Shown in pieces: positions 54,411 to 63,766 of a stretch of DNA of 64,000 nucleotides (positions are counted from its first letter, which is position 1; every line of letters begins with the position of its first letter). The stretch is from Pseudobacteriovorax sp. (GTDB lineage Bacteria > Bdellovibrionota_B > Oligoflexia > Oligoflexales > Oligoflexaceae): contig JABSRP010000026.1 of assembly GCA_013215145.1 (NCBI GenBank), positions 62,001 to 126,000 on the forward strand, in the 5' to 3' direction. Made by a program: the position numbers and the translations under genes. Under the pieces are notes generated by a model that was given only the letters and a program-made list of their open reading frames with translations, was not told the DNA's origin and made no database searches.

Positions 54411-55208
54411 ATGATCAACTTGTCTCATATTTCAAAGTCGTTTGGTGATACCGAGGTCATCAACGACATTAGTTTTCGCGTCCAAGCAGGCGAACGCATT
54501 AGCCTACTTGGCCCAGGCGGTTGCGGAAAATCAACACTATTGAAACTTGTCTTGGGTTTGGAGGAAGTTGACGAGGGCACCATCGAGCTGTTCGAAACAG
54601 AGATGACCTCTGCAAACGTTAAGACAAGACAGGATGTTTTGCGCCGTGTCGGTGTTGCCTTTCAACAAGGCGGACTATTTGATTTTATGACGGTAGATGA
54701 GAACATCCGATTTGCCATGGATAATATGACCGAAATGTCCCAGGCAGAAATGGACGAAAAAATCATATACCTGCTGACTAAGGTTAAGTTGCCTAAGACG
54801 AGAACGATGTTTCCTTATGAGCTTTCGGGAGGTATGAAGCGCAGAATCGGGATAGCCAGAGCCCTTGCGACTGACCCAGACGTCGCCATTTTTGATGAAC
54901 CTACGTCGGGTCTCGACCCTGTGACATCGACGATTATCCTAAATATGATTGGAGACATGGGCGACGAAAAACCCAACTCTAGCCTTATCGTTTCCACGAG
55001 TTCTGTGGAAGTCGCGATTCGATTTTCGTCCCGTGTCGTGCTTATGAGGGAGGGGAAAGTCACTGCCGATGACGACTGGAGAAAACTGATTGTCGAAGGA
55101 GATGAGTGGGTTCGAAATTTTCTGGGAACACGATTAATCGGCATCGATATTAACTATGCAAAAGAACTAGGGTTGCCTAAGGCTTTTATCGACCAACACT
55201 GGTCTTAA
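54411..55208 (+). CDS. ABC transporter ATPase, MlaF-like
   Basis: The ATG at 54411 with AAGGA upstream is preferred to GTG 54390. Motifs are intact: Walker A GPGGCGKST, signature LSGGMKRRIGIARAL and Walker B VAIFDEPTSGLDP. The length and the FQQGGLFDFMTVDENIRF segment resemble MlaF, the ATPase for phospholipid trafficking between membranes. No MlaE permease or MCE gene adjoins it here, so its partner must be elsewhere or the gene is an orphan. A C-terminal extension of about 40 residues is like that of MlaF. Confidence 0.85.
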   Translation: MINLSHISKSFGDTEVINDISFRVQAGERISLLGPGGCGKSTLLKLVLGLEEVDEGTIELFETEMTSANVKTRQDVLRRVGVAFQQGGLFDFMTVDENIRFAMDNMTEMSQAEMDEKIIYLLTKVKLPKTRTMFPYELSGGMKRRIGIARALATDPDVAIFDEPTSGLDPVTSTIILNMIGDMGDEKPNSSLIVSTSSVEVAIRFSSRVVLMREGKVTADDDWRKLIVEGDEWVRNFLGTRLIGIDINYAKELGLPKAFIDQHWS

Positions 55209-55325
55209 TGACGTGATAAGATAGGATAGTAATAAAGGCTTTGACAGTGCCGACCTGTCCATTGCCAAGCTCGCCAACCTGTTATATATAACTTGTATAT
55301 ATGACTAGTCATAAAGGTCAGTCTT

Positions 55326-56228
55326 TTGAAAAAAACTATAGGATTACTAGTATTAGATATCGACAACACAGTATTTGACTGGGTCACTTACTATGTGAAC
55401 TGTATGGGTAGCCTATTCGACAAAGTGTTCGAACTTACTGGCGTTCCGGTCGATACTCTTGCTGCTGAGGCCAAGGTGGTTTTTACCGCCCAAGGTTCTA
55501 TTGAGTATCCTTTTCTAGTTCAAGAGCTTCCCTCTGTTTTCGGCCCTTATTCGGAAAACATAGATAAGCTCCTATCAGAAGTTGTAGGGCCTGCTAGGGA
55601 CGCCTTCAATAAAACTGCCGAAGGTTTTCTCAAACCATACACCGACGTGATCCAAACGCTTGATGTCATCACAAAAGAAAGACCAGACCTTCCTATTGTC
55701 GCCCTAACTGATGCACCTCGTTATGTGGCCATGTGGAAACTCAACAAATTGGGTCTGCTGAGCTACTTCGATAGTGTCTACGGACTGGCTGATCCTAAAA
55801 TACCAGTGGACCCCCGAACAAACCTTCCCAAGGTCGACCCAGAGATTCTCACAAAGCACCTACAGCAGTTTGATTTTGGGTTTAGCGGTCGTATTAGAGT
55901 TCTACCTGAGGAATACGAGAAACCGGGTGTCCGCGGTTTGAAAACGATATTAATGGATTACGATCTCGAAGATCATCAAGACAAGATCACTTGGGTTGGT
56001 GACAATCTACGCAAAGATGTTGGTCTAGGGAAAAAGTTAGGTGTCTGCACGGCTTGGGCAAAATACGGAACGCTCATCGATGAAACGGTTAAGTCTCAAT
56101 TACTAGCCTTTAGCCCCGAACAAAACGTTCACAAAAATGTCGCCTTAGACCCACTGAAAGATAATAGCCCCCAACCAAATATTGTCTTGGAAAGTTTCTC
56201 TGATTTGCTTGCAGCGATGAAAATCTAA
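55326..56228 (+). CDS. HAD-superfamily hydrolase
   Basis: The 300-residue protein has HAD motif I as LDIDNTVFDW with the nucleophilic Asp, motif II as VALTDA, and a late WVGDNLRKDVGLGKKLG with the acidic metal site. A helical cap lies between motifs I and II. The substrate is unknown. The start is TTG with AAAGG 8 bases upstream. The MATE gene begins 3 bases after the stop, so the two are likely co-transcribed. Confidence 0.82.
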   Translation: MKKTIGLLVLDIDNTVFDWVTYYVNCMGSLFDKVFELTGVPVDTLAAEAKVVFTAQGSIEYPFLVQELPSVFGPYSENIDKLLSEVVGPARDAFNKTAEGFLKPYTDVIQTLDVITKERPDLPIVALTDAPRYVAMWKLNKLGLLSYFDSVYGLADPKIPVDPRTNLPKVDPEILTKHLQQFDFGFSGRIRVLPEEYEKPGVRGLKTILMDYDLEDHQDKITWVGDNLRKDVGLGKKLGVCTAWAKYGTLIDETVKSQLLAFSPEQNVHKNVALDPLKDNSPQPNIVLESFSDLLAAMKI

Positions 56229-56231
56229 TAG

Positions 56232-57578
56232 ATGTCCAAGAGCATTTCTAGGATCGAAACTCAAAAACTATTGGCACTCGCCATTCCAGTTATCCTAGCC
56301 CAGGTTGGAGGGATGACGCTAAACCTTGTAGACACATGGGTGGTAGGACGCTTTAGTACAGAAGAGCTCTCCGGGGTCGCTGCAGGCAACAGTATCTTCG
56401 GGCCGATATTTGTGATCGGTACAGGACTATTATTAGGTGTCGATCCACTGATCGCTAGGCTACGGGCCAAATCAGATGGTCAAGGGATCTCAGATGTTTT
56501 GCGTCAAAGTATTCTGCTATCCTTGGCTGTTGCCTGTCTATTGGGACCTCTAGTTTATAACGGTGATCTCCTATTTTCTTTAATCGGCGCCACCGATGTT
56601 GTCTCTCAGAAAGCGCAACCATATATTCAAACACTAGCTATTAGCTTGCCTTTTGCTCTGGTGTTTTATAGCTATCAACGTTTTTGGCAGGCCCTCCAGT
56701 CCCCCTTTGTCGTCACTTGGATTGTGATTCTCTCTAATTTTGTCAATTTGCTTTTGGATCTAATGTTTGTTCCGGGATTCGGCCCCATACCTGCATACGG
56801 AGCAAAGGGGGCTGGTTATGCAACACTCGGCTGTCGTATTTTTCAACTGCTAGCGATCATAGTCGCGAGTCGATATCTAGCCAATAGGCAACAAGAATTC
56901 CCTCTACCCAATATAGCTAGCTACTTTTCCATAAACCTTCAGCGGCTTAAACAACTACTGACGATTGGGCTACCGGCATGTGGACAGCTAGCATTGGAGG
57001 TTATTGCTTTCAATGTTGGGACCTTCATCGCAGCTAAACTCGGTGTGGTGCAGTTGGCTAGCCACCATATTATTTTTAGTATGGTTGCTTTTACCTTTAT
57101 GTTTCCATTGGGAATTTCTATTGCATCAGCTATCCGTGTTAGTCATCACTACAACCGAAAAAACTTCGAAGCGGCAAGTCTTACTGGGAATATCGGAATT
57201 TTTTTAGCCGCTGGAATAATGGCTTTATTTGCTCTAGTTTTTATTTCTATTCCAGAAACTCTGATTTCCATGTTTACAAAAGAAGAAAAAGTAGTAGCAG
57301 CAGCTTTAGACGTTATAGTCTTATGCGCACTTTTTCAAATCATGGATGGTGTGCAAGTGGCAGCGGCAGGAGTTCTACGTGGTCTCGAAAACACTAAAAT
57401 TTCACTACTGACGAATCTACTAGGATTCTATTTTATCGGCCTACCACTTGCCATTTACCTTGCCTTCACAAAAGATTTAGAATTGATTGGTCTGTGGATT
57501 GGAATCGCTATAAGTATCGTAATCACTTCCATTTTAAACACTTTTTACTGGAGAAAGTTAATCCGAAAGAAGCTGTAG
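56232..57578 (+). CDS. MATE-family multidrug/metabolite exporter
   Basis: The 448-residue integral membrane protein has about twelve hydrophobic helices in two related halves. Each half begins with the typical MATE pattern (LALAIPVILAQVGGMTLNLVD in the first and LLTIGLPACGQLALEV in the second). Such proteins export cationic drugs or metabolites using sodium or proton gradients. Only 3 bases separate it from the HAD gene. The transported substrate cannot be predicted. Confidence 0.9.
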   Translation: MSKSISRIETQKLLALAIPVILAQVGGMTLNLVDTWVVGRFSTEELSGVAAGNSIFGPIFVIGTGLLLGVDPLIARLRAKSDGQGISDVLRQSILLSLAVACLLGPLVYNGDLLFSLIGATDVVSQKAQPYIQTLAISLPFALVFYSYQRFWQALQSPFVVTWIVILSNFVNLLLDLMFVPGFGPIPAYGAKGAGYATLGCRIFQLLAIIVASRYLANRQQEFPLPNIASYFSINLQRLKQLLTIGLPACGQLALEVIAFNVGTFIAAKLGVVQLASHHIIFSMVAFTFMFPLGISIASAIRVSHHYNRKNFEAASLTGNIGIFLAAGIMALFALVFISIPETLISMFTKEEKVVAAALDVIVLCALFQIMDGVQVAAAGVLRGLENTKISLLTNLLGFYFIGLPLAIYLAFTKDLELIGLWIGIAISIVITSILNTFYWRKLIRKKL

Positions 57579-57659
57579 GCGCAACGTTTTCATTCCAAAG
57601 AGATTGTTGCCGTTCCGGAGAGTTGATATCATAGTGGTACTCAAACATCCGGAGGTCCT

Positions 57660-58832
57660 ATGCTTCGATACCTTATGGTAGGTGCGATGGGTCTTGCATG
57701 CGGCCCCAAAACCGTCGTAGAAGGTTATCAACTAAGAGTCATTTGGGATGTGAACCCACATTCAGAAGCAACTATTCTCTGGACTGTCGAATCCAAAGAA
57801 AATTATACTAGCCTTTTGGTCAGCAAGGACGATCTCTTTGAATCCGTCATTGAAATCGATCAAATAAACATATTCTTTGAACAATACAATAATTCCAAAC
57901 TGTTTCAGGTTAATGAAAATCCCTCTGTTGCCTATACCCGATTAGAAAATCTCGAACCAGGAACTGAATATTACCTAAAAATACTCGGGGCACAGAAGGA
58001 ATCGGAGGTTTTCTATTTCAGAACAGCTCCAACAGACGGCATCAAAAAAATCCTCATTGGTGGAGATTCCAGGTCTGACAGACCAAACCGTATTACTATT
58101 AACCAGACCATTAAAGAATACAGGGCCAATAACCCTGAGGTCATAGCTTTTTCTCATGGAGGTGACTACATTGATGACGGCTCCGACTGGCGTCAATGGA
58201 GTCATTGGTTAAACGATTGGTCTCATACTACCTTAAATGGGCAAATTCTTCCTATCATTCCAACTAGAGGAAATCATGAAATTGATGAGATTTTATTCAA
58301 CCAAGTTTTTGGCAAACCAGGCGACGAGACTAACTACTATCTCACTCAAATTGGAATCTTAGATCTTTTTACCTTAAATTCGGAAATAAGCGTGCTCGGT
58401 GACCAATACACCTGGCTACAAAATAGCCTTGAAGAAGCTAGTAAGGTTGAGGGACGATTCCGTGTGGTCAACTATCATCGACCGGCAAAACCAGCAGTAA
58501 AGCAACCTGCATCGACGAAGTATTGGATCCCTTTATTTGAGAAATTTGATGTTCGTGTAGCCCTGGAATCTGATGGGCATGTCTACAAAAGAACTGCCCC
58601 AATTTTTGGAGATAGTTTCAACGAAGACAATGGTGTCATCTATCTTGGCGAAGGTGGATTGGGAGTCAAACAGAGAAGCCCCAAAAACCATCGATGGTTT
58701 CTTCAGGGTGGAGGAATGAGTTTTCCTATGGATCATTTTATTGCTGCAGAAATCGGTGATGACTATCTGCATTTCTCTTCCATGGACAAGAACGGCGAGA
58801 TCTTCGACGAATTCACCATCTCTCCCAGATAA
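57660..58832 (+). CDS. Purple-acid-phosphatase-like metallophosphoesterase lipoprotein
   Basis: A short lipoprotein signal (MVGAMGLACG, Cys14) is followed by a fibronectin-III-like N-terminal domain (residues about 25-120, ending LEPGTEYYLKI). A calcineurin-type phosphoesterase domain follows, with the metal-site series GGDSR, GGDYIDDG, GNHEI, NYHRP and DGHVYKR. The set is nearly complete, so hydrolase activity is likely, on a phosphate ester of unknown identity at the outer membrane. GGAGG precedes the ATG. Confidence 0.85.
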   Translation: MLRYLMVGAMGLACGPKTVVEGYQLRVIWDVNPHSEATILWTVESKENYTSLLVSKDDLFESVIEIDQINIFFEQYNNSKLFQVNENPSVAYTRLENLEPGTEYYLKILGAQKESEVFYFRTAPTDGIKKILIGGDSRSDRPNRITINQTIKEYRANNPEVIAFSHGGDYIDDGSDWRQWSHWLNDWSHTTLNGQILPIIPTRGNHEIDEILFNQVFGKPGDETNYYLTQIGILDLFTLNSEISVLGDQYTWLQNSLEEASKVEGRFRVVNYHRPAKPAVKQPASTKYWIPLFEKFDVRVALESDGHVYKRTAPIFGDSFNEDNGVIYLGEGGLGVKQRSPKNHRWFLQGGGMSFPMDHFIAAEIGDDYLHFSSMDKNGEIFDEFTISPR

Positions 58833-58910
58833 TGGATTTTTAGCCAGCCATATTTTGGATCAGCAAAGATCCTTGTGCTATCCTATAGATAAACAAGTGA
58901 TAGGAGCGGT

Positions 58911-59615
58911 ATGAATTTCGTAGTAGAAAATCTATGTAAATTAAACAATGGAAACCGCAGCCTAGATGACATCAGCTTCAATATCAAAAATAACGAAATC
59001 ATCGGGATAAAAGGCCCAAGTCATGCGGGAAAGTCTCTTTTACTCCGAGTTCTCGCTGGGATTACCCAATCAGATTTCGGCAACTACAGAATCAACGGAG
59101 AATCTGTCTATCCGCGATCACAAAAATACAAAAAACAGCTTGGCTATCTTCCACAGGACGCTCCCATTTATAGTGACTTGAAAACCAGCGAATACGTTAG
59201 TTTAATTGCAACGCTGAGGGAGTTTCCTTTGAGCTCAAATTTGATCGACGAGGTAAAGTCGTACTCAGGAATAGAAAAGCATTGGAATACACCAATTCAT
59301 GCTCTAAGTCCAAGTGCAAAAAAATGCCTTTCGTTTATCCAATGCTATCTGCATAATCCGAAAATAGTTTTGTTAGATTCTCCATTTATTGGACTAGAAT
59401 CAGAACACAAATCGAGAGTTCTTGCAAAGATTTTGAAGGAAAAGCACTCTACAGCGACATTGATAGTATCCCACGATACAGAACTACTAAATCGGCATTG
59501 CGACAAGATTTTCTTTATGGAAGATGGCAACTTATTTCAAAATGAAAACGATGTAGTGTTACCTAGGGGTGATCACATTGACTCTCATCTACAAACTCCT
59601 ACAACTACATTGTAG
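58911..59615 (+). CDS. Gld-type ABC transporter ATPase with degenerate motifs
   Basis: The 234-residue protein has an intact Walker A (GPSHAGKS, residues 35-42), Q82 in the Q-loop and the switch His188. The signature is LSPSA (132-136) instead of LSGGQ, and the Walker B end reads LLDSP with Ser157 where the catalytic Glu should be. This suggests ATP binding with weak or no hydrolysis. It is the first gene of a set with a permease and a GldG-like protein, the order of the GldA-GldF-GldG system of gliding bacteria. AGGAG precedes the ATG. Confidence 0.82.
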   Translation: MNFVVENLCKLNNGNRSLDDISFNIKNNEIIGIKGPSHAGKSLLLRVLAGITQSDFGNYRINGESVYPRSQKYKKQLGYLPQDAPIYSDLKTSEYVSLIATLREFPLSSNLIDEVKSYSGIEKHWNTPIHALSPSAKKCLSFIQCYLHNPKIVLLDSPFIGLESEHKSRVLAKILKEKHSTATLIVSHDTELLNRHCDKIFFMEDGNLFQNENDVVLPRGDHIDSHLQTPTTTL

Positions 59616-59622
59616 GATTTAG

Positions 59623-60351
59623 ATGACAAAATTTTTAACACTCACAAGAACGGAAATACAGCAGTATCTAAGGAGACCAGACACCTATTACATAATCGCT
59701 GTTTTCTATTTCAGTTGTGGTTTTTCTTGGTTTTATATCTACCGACCTTTCGCGAATCATCAACTCGATCTTTACGAGTATTTTGAGTTTTTAGCACTTG
59801 CTTCTTGTGTCGTTTTACCACTACTTAGTCAACGGAGCTGGACGTCGGAGTTTCGTCTAAGGACAATCGATGTGTTGGCTCAGCTCCCCCTATCGTTTAA
59901 GACAGTTTCTTTAGCAAAATTTATAGCTCCGTTATTGATTATAAGCGTATCATACAGTTTCATTATTTTGCTTGCGCTACAAATCAGCCTTCTAGGGGAT
60001 CTGGATTGGGGTATCTTGCTTAGTTCGCTCGTGGGATTATTTTTTGTTCAGGCGATTATCATACTTACTTCTCAGTTAATTGGAGTTTTTTTTAGAGCGC
60101 CCGCTCGCTCCCTGTTAGTTGCCATACTAGTTATCATGCTAATTATGTACTGCGATAGAGTCCTACTCAACTTCCTACTCAAGTTTGATATTTCAGAACC
60201 ACTACAGAATAAGATTTACTCATTAAGCCCAATGTTTCATTTTAAACATTTCATAGGTGGATTTATTGAAAGCCAGAGTATTGACTATTTTCTTGTATCT
60301 AGTTATGGTCTTTGGGTGGCAATAGCTACTCAATCGAGAAAAAACTTATGA
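59623..60351 (+). CDS. Gld-type ABC transporter permease (GldF-like)
   Basis: The 242-residue protein has about six hydrophobic segments (YIIAVFYFSCGFSWFYIY, LLIISVSYSFIILLALQI, LLVAILVIMLIMY and others), as in ABC-2 type permeases. Placed between the ATPase and a GldG-like gene, it fits GldF. It probably forms the membrane part of a multi-subunit complex. The next gene starts within its stop codon (ATGA), so translation is coupled. Confidence 0.82.
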   Translation: MTKFLTLTRTEIQQYLRRPDTYYIIAVFYFSCGFSWFYIYRPFANHQLDLYEYFEFLALASCVVLPLLSQRSWTSEFRLRTIDVLAQLPLSFKTVSLAKFIAPLLIISVSYSFIILLALQISLLGDLDWGILLSSLVGLFFVQAIIILTSQLIGVFFRAPARSLLVAILVIMLIMYCDRVLLNFLLKFDISEPLQNKIYSLSPMFHFKHFIGGFIESQSIDYFLVSSYGLWVAIATQSRKNL

Positions 60352-62150
60352 AGAAGAAACGTTCGAAGTCTAAAATAGCCATCATTTTCTTTAATATTTT
60401 TGGCTTTATATTCCTTATTTCATGGAATTTCTTCACTTTAGATTTGTCTTCAGAAAGGCTTTACAGCTTATCGAGGGCGTCCATCAAAATAGCCCACAAC
60501 TTGAATCAAAGTGTTGATGTTCAACTTTATCTGCCGCCTGATTACAAAGATCTTCTGCCTAGGCACCAGAGATACCTACAAAGGGTCGTGAGGCTTTTTC
60601 AAACCTACGAAAGGATCGCTGAAGGAAACATTCGACTATCTTACTACAGGCCAAGTATCGGCAATCGCGACGAGCTAAAGGCGAGAAGCCTTGGGATCGC
60701 ACCGGCCATGAAGCGATACGACCAACCCGTATACCTAAATGCCGTTTTTCTGTCTGAGATCAATCCAAAGATCATCATGAATCTCGACCCAGATCGTGAA
60801 AAGATGCTTGAGTTCGATATTTCTGAAAATTTACAGAATATAACAGCGGAAAGCAGAAAAAAAATTGCTCTTCATTCATCACTGAACATCCTAGGAGGTG
60901 GACTAAATAAAGTCGATGAATGGGCTGTCTTCAAATCTCTTTCACGAATTTTTGAGGTGAGCTATCACGACTTAGAGTCAACCATCAGCGCGGACTTCAG
61001 TGCCCTAGTTTTAATTCATCCCATGAGTCTCACAAAAAACCAAGAATACATGATAGACCAATATCTGATGAACGGCGGCAATCTATATATAGCCCTCGAT
61101 TCTTTCTCTAGAGTAAGTCTAACAAGGCGCCGCATCAATCTACTTCAGGGCCCAAATAGCGATTCACGTTTTAGTGATATCCCCATACTTTTGAAACATT
61201 GGGGGTTGAAGTATGAAACAATGTCGATTGTGGGCGATCAAACCTTAAGTCAAAAAGAAGAGGACAGTAACTACCCCTTCATTATTCAGACCAACCAAGA
61301 CAATATTAATAGCGAGCATGCAATTTCTTCGAATATCAGCGAGTTACTTTTTGCTGAAGCGAGCTCCTTCACATGGAGCCAAACAGAAGCCTTAACCATC
61401 AATGAGATCGTAAGTCTAGGGCCCACAAGTGGAGCCTTTAAAACAGAGTTAGCTTACTTTCTGTCTGCCGATGATTTAGCCGGTCGTTTTGCCTCTGACG
61501 GACAGCCCAGGACTATTGCTGCCATTCTCTCTGGTCGCTTTACCTCAGCGTTTTCTGAGCCACCCGAGGGGCTCAAAGATTTCGATCATACTCCTCAGAG
61601 GAATCATGATGGCCATGTTGTAGTCGTTGGTGATACAGATTTTCTCATTGATGCCTACTCAGTGGAAAAAATCCCGTTCTACGATCGATTGAATATGAGA
61701 GCCATCAACGACAATCAGACATTTTTTATCAATGCCGTCGAATTTTTGGCCGGAAACCAAGAATTGCTTTCGATACGCACAGGCAATGTCATACAAAATC
61801 GGTTTACGTTTTTTGACAAACTTCGACAGAAAAAGAAATCTGAACTATCTCATCGAACCAAGACGATTACTTCTGACATCAATAACATCCAGAAAACGAT
61901 CGATAAAATCGTCCGAGACAATGAGTATAATATCAATAAAAACGATGAGCAGGTCTCCCAACTGGGCACCTTACGAGAAAAACAATCGCGACTTATTGAA
62001 GAATCTCGTGAGATTAAACATGAGTCTATAAAAGAGATTAAGCTGCATATGAGATTGCTAGAGGCCTTTAATCTGTTGTTCCCTACTCTTCTGTTGGGTT
62101 CTATCGGATTTGCTGTCTTTCGTAGACAAAAGAAGCAGAGTGTTCGCTAG
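60348..62150 (+). CDS. GldG-like ABC auxiliary protein
   Basis: The ATG at 60348 overlaps the permease stop by 4 bases; a reading from 60312 would start inside the permease gene without a ribosome site. The 600-residue product has an N-terminal membrane helix (IAIIFFNIFGFIFLISWNFF) and a large periplasmic region of the ABC-transporter auxiliary kind (GNIRLSYYRPS, then LVLIHPMSLTKNQEYMIDQY and VVVVGDTDFLIDA). A coiled-coil stretch and a C-terminal membrane helix follow. In Bacteroidota GldF and GldG are needed for gliding with GldA; here the substrate or role is unknown. Confidence 0.82.
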   Translation: MKKKRSKSKIAIIFFNIFGFIFLISWNFFTLDLSSERLYSLSRASIKIAHNLNQSVDVQLYLPPDYKDLLPRHQRYLQRVVRLFQTYERIAEGNIRLSYYRPSIGNRDELKARSLGIAPAMKRYDQPVYLNAVFLSEINPKIIMNLDPDREKMLEFDISENLQNITAESRKKIALHSSLNILGGGLNKVDEWAVFKSLSRIFEVSYHDLESTISADFSALVLIHPMSLTKNQEYMIDQYLMNGGNLYIALDSFSRVSLTRRRINLLQGPNSDSRFSDIPILLKHWGLKYETMSIVGDQTLSQKEEDSNYPFIIQTNQDNINSEHAISSNISELLFAEASSFTWSQTEALTINEIVSLGPTSGAFKTELAYFLSADDLAGRFASDGQPRTIAAILSGRFTSAFSEPPEGLKDFDHTPQRNHDGHVVVVGDTDFLIDAYSVEKIPFYDRLNMRAINDNQTFFINAVEFLAGNQELLSIRTGNVIQNRFTFFDKLRQKKKSELSHRTKTITSDINNIQKTIDKIVRDNEYNINKNDEQVSQLGTLREKQSRLIEESREIKHESIKEIKLHMRLLEAFNLLFPTLLLGSIGFAVFRRQKKQSVR

Positions 62151-62231
62151 ACGGCGACTAGGGAAACACCCAAACTGATCTCAAGCTAGCTGGGAATAAC
62201 CAGCGCTACGATCGACTAAGATATCTTGGAA

Positions 62232-62801
62232 CTAATTAATAAAGCGTTGATCCGAGTGAACCAGTTCGAGAGGGTTGATCCCTAGGATTTGCATCGCTGC
62301 TGTCCACATATGCTTTGGGTCTGTATTGAACACTATCTCATGGTCAAAATCCGTTTGAATCCAAGCACCACCGCGTATTTCCGCAGATAATTGGCCTGCT
62401 CCCCATCCTGCATAACCAACGATGAATCGAAAAGCGTGCTTTGCCGTAAAAAAACCTTTAGGCATATCTAATAGCTCTTCAAGAGATTCCGCTGATGAAG
62501 AAACTTTGATATCACCGTAACTAGTCTCTGAGGCAACCTCTTGGCAATTGTGGAGAACCACGGCCCGATCCGTTTGAATCGGCCCCCCAATCCAAGCTGG
62601 CGCGTCCCCAAAAGTTTTCAGTTTATTGTCCTCGTGCAGTATATCTTTAAGAGTATAGTCAGCTATCCTATTGATAACAAATCCCATAGCCCCTTGGTCA
62701 TCGTGCTCCAAAAGCAAAACAACAGAACGCACAAAGTTCGGATCTTGCAATTGCGGCAAGGCAATTAATAGGGAGGGTGTCCCTGCTAAAAGGTCAATCA
62801 A
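62232..62801 (-). CDS. YqgE/AlgH family protein (UPF0301)
   Basis: The 189-residue protein has the conserved family blocks: GTPSLLIALPQLQDPNFVRSV at the start, GAMGFVINR, a WIGGPIQTDRAVVLH centre and GYAGWGAGQL near the end. The function of the family is not established. The start is TTG with AGGAG 6-7 bases upstream. It lies alone, convergent with the GldG-like gene. Confidence 0.92.
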   Translation of the reverse strand: MIDLLAGTPSLLIALPQLQDPNFVRSVVLLLEHDDQGAMGFVINRIADYTLKDILHEDNKLKTFGDAPAWIGGPIQTDRAVVLHNCQEVASETSYGDIKVSSSAESLEELLDMPKGFFTAKHAFRFIVGYAGWGAGQLSAEIRGGAWIQTDFDHEIVFNTDPKHMWTAAMQILGINPLELVHSDQRFIN

Positions 62802-62875
62802 GACTAGCTCCTTTGGTGGATCTCCGAAAGAGTAGCCTCTCCCAGTCTCTTAGTCAACCTGCTAGTCCAACTAAT

Positions 62876-63766
62876 CTAAAACTGTAGTTTGACGAGCCAA
62901 AATTCACCTTCGTTAGATTCCTGAGTTACCAAGCCTTCGTCGAAGCGCAACTCCCAGTCCTCTTCAGAGACACCATAGCCTGCTCGAAAATTGTAAATCT
63001 CGATAAAAGCCCCGTACTTGGTTATGCTTCCGTTTCTTTCTTCCGAACCCGCAGCGCCACGCGCATTACCGTAACGCATGATAGACCCCTCAAAACCAAA
63101 CCAGCTAAGTAGGTAAAAGGTCGCCTCGGCGCCAGCCACAGCACCGGTGATGTCGTCCCCTCCTCCGGCAATCTCGTTGATCGGTGCAATTCCGGGCTCC
63201 AGGGAATACCCCCCATATTTGAGCACCAGCGAACTGTCTTGAATATTTTTGCCAAAGATTCTCAGTAAGCCAACGTGATGGGATAGCTTACGATCACTAA
63301 TTTGTCCCAGACTAATGCTACCGGTAAACAATGAAGACAGATCCGCCGTACGACTTTGCTGATAGTATTCATATCCTAAATCAATGTTTAAAGTACTTAG
63401 CCCGGTGGTTGACGATACCAGATTCGTGAACCAAAACTGACCCAGTAATGCCTCCTGTGATAGATCAGTTTCCGTCGACTGCTCGGCCCCTTCGTTCAGG
63501 TTTAGGGTATAGTCTCCCTTACTCGAATAATACTGAAGAGATAATTCAGGTGCGAAGACTTCTTTTTTGGGGGATGAAAACATGGCTAACCAAACATCCA
63601 TCAGTTTCATCCGCTCCTTGATACGCAGCCACTCGGTAAGGGTCCAACGTGTTGATTTTCGTTTTTCCTGGGTTTCGAAAACGTAAGTTGTGACTCTTGT
63701 GGTATTTGCCTGCCCCAATCTCGGGTAAATCGTTATCATGAGTAGAAAGAAAAAAACGATACGCAT
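62876..63766 (-). CDS. Outer-membrane beta-barrel protein of unknown function
   Basis: A signal peptide (FFFLLMITIYPRLGQA) precedes about 270 residues of alternating strands ending in a C-terminal Phe (FWLVKLQF), the usual end of BAM-inserted barrels. The strand pattern suggests a small barrel of 8-12 strands. GGAGG lies 4 bases before the ATG. The last 234 bases of the window upstream are AT-rich and contain no gene, probably its promoter. The family is unknown. Confidence 0.7.
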   Translation of the reverse strand: MRIVFFFLLMITIYPRLGQANTTRVTTYVFETQEKRKSTRWTLTEWLRIKERMKLMDVWLAMFSSPKKEVFAPELSLQYYSSKGDYTLNLNEGAEQSTETDLSQEALLGQFWFTNLVSSTTGLSTLNIDLGYEYYQQSRTADLSSLFTGSISLGQISDRKLSHHVGLLRIFGKNIQDSSLVLKYGGYSLEPGIAPINEIAGGGDDITGAVAGAEATFYLLSWFGFEGSIMRYGNARGAAGSEERNGSITKYGAFIEIYNFRAGYGVSEEDWELRFDEGLVTQESNEGEFWLVKLQF

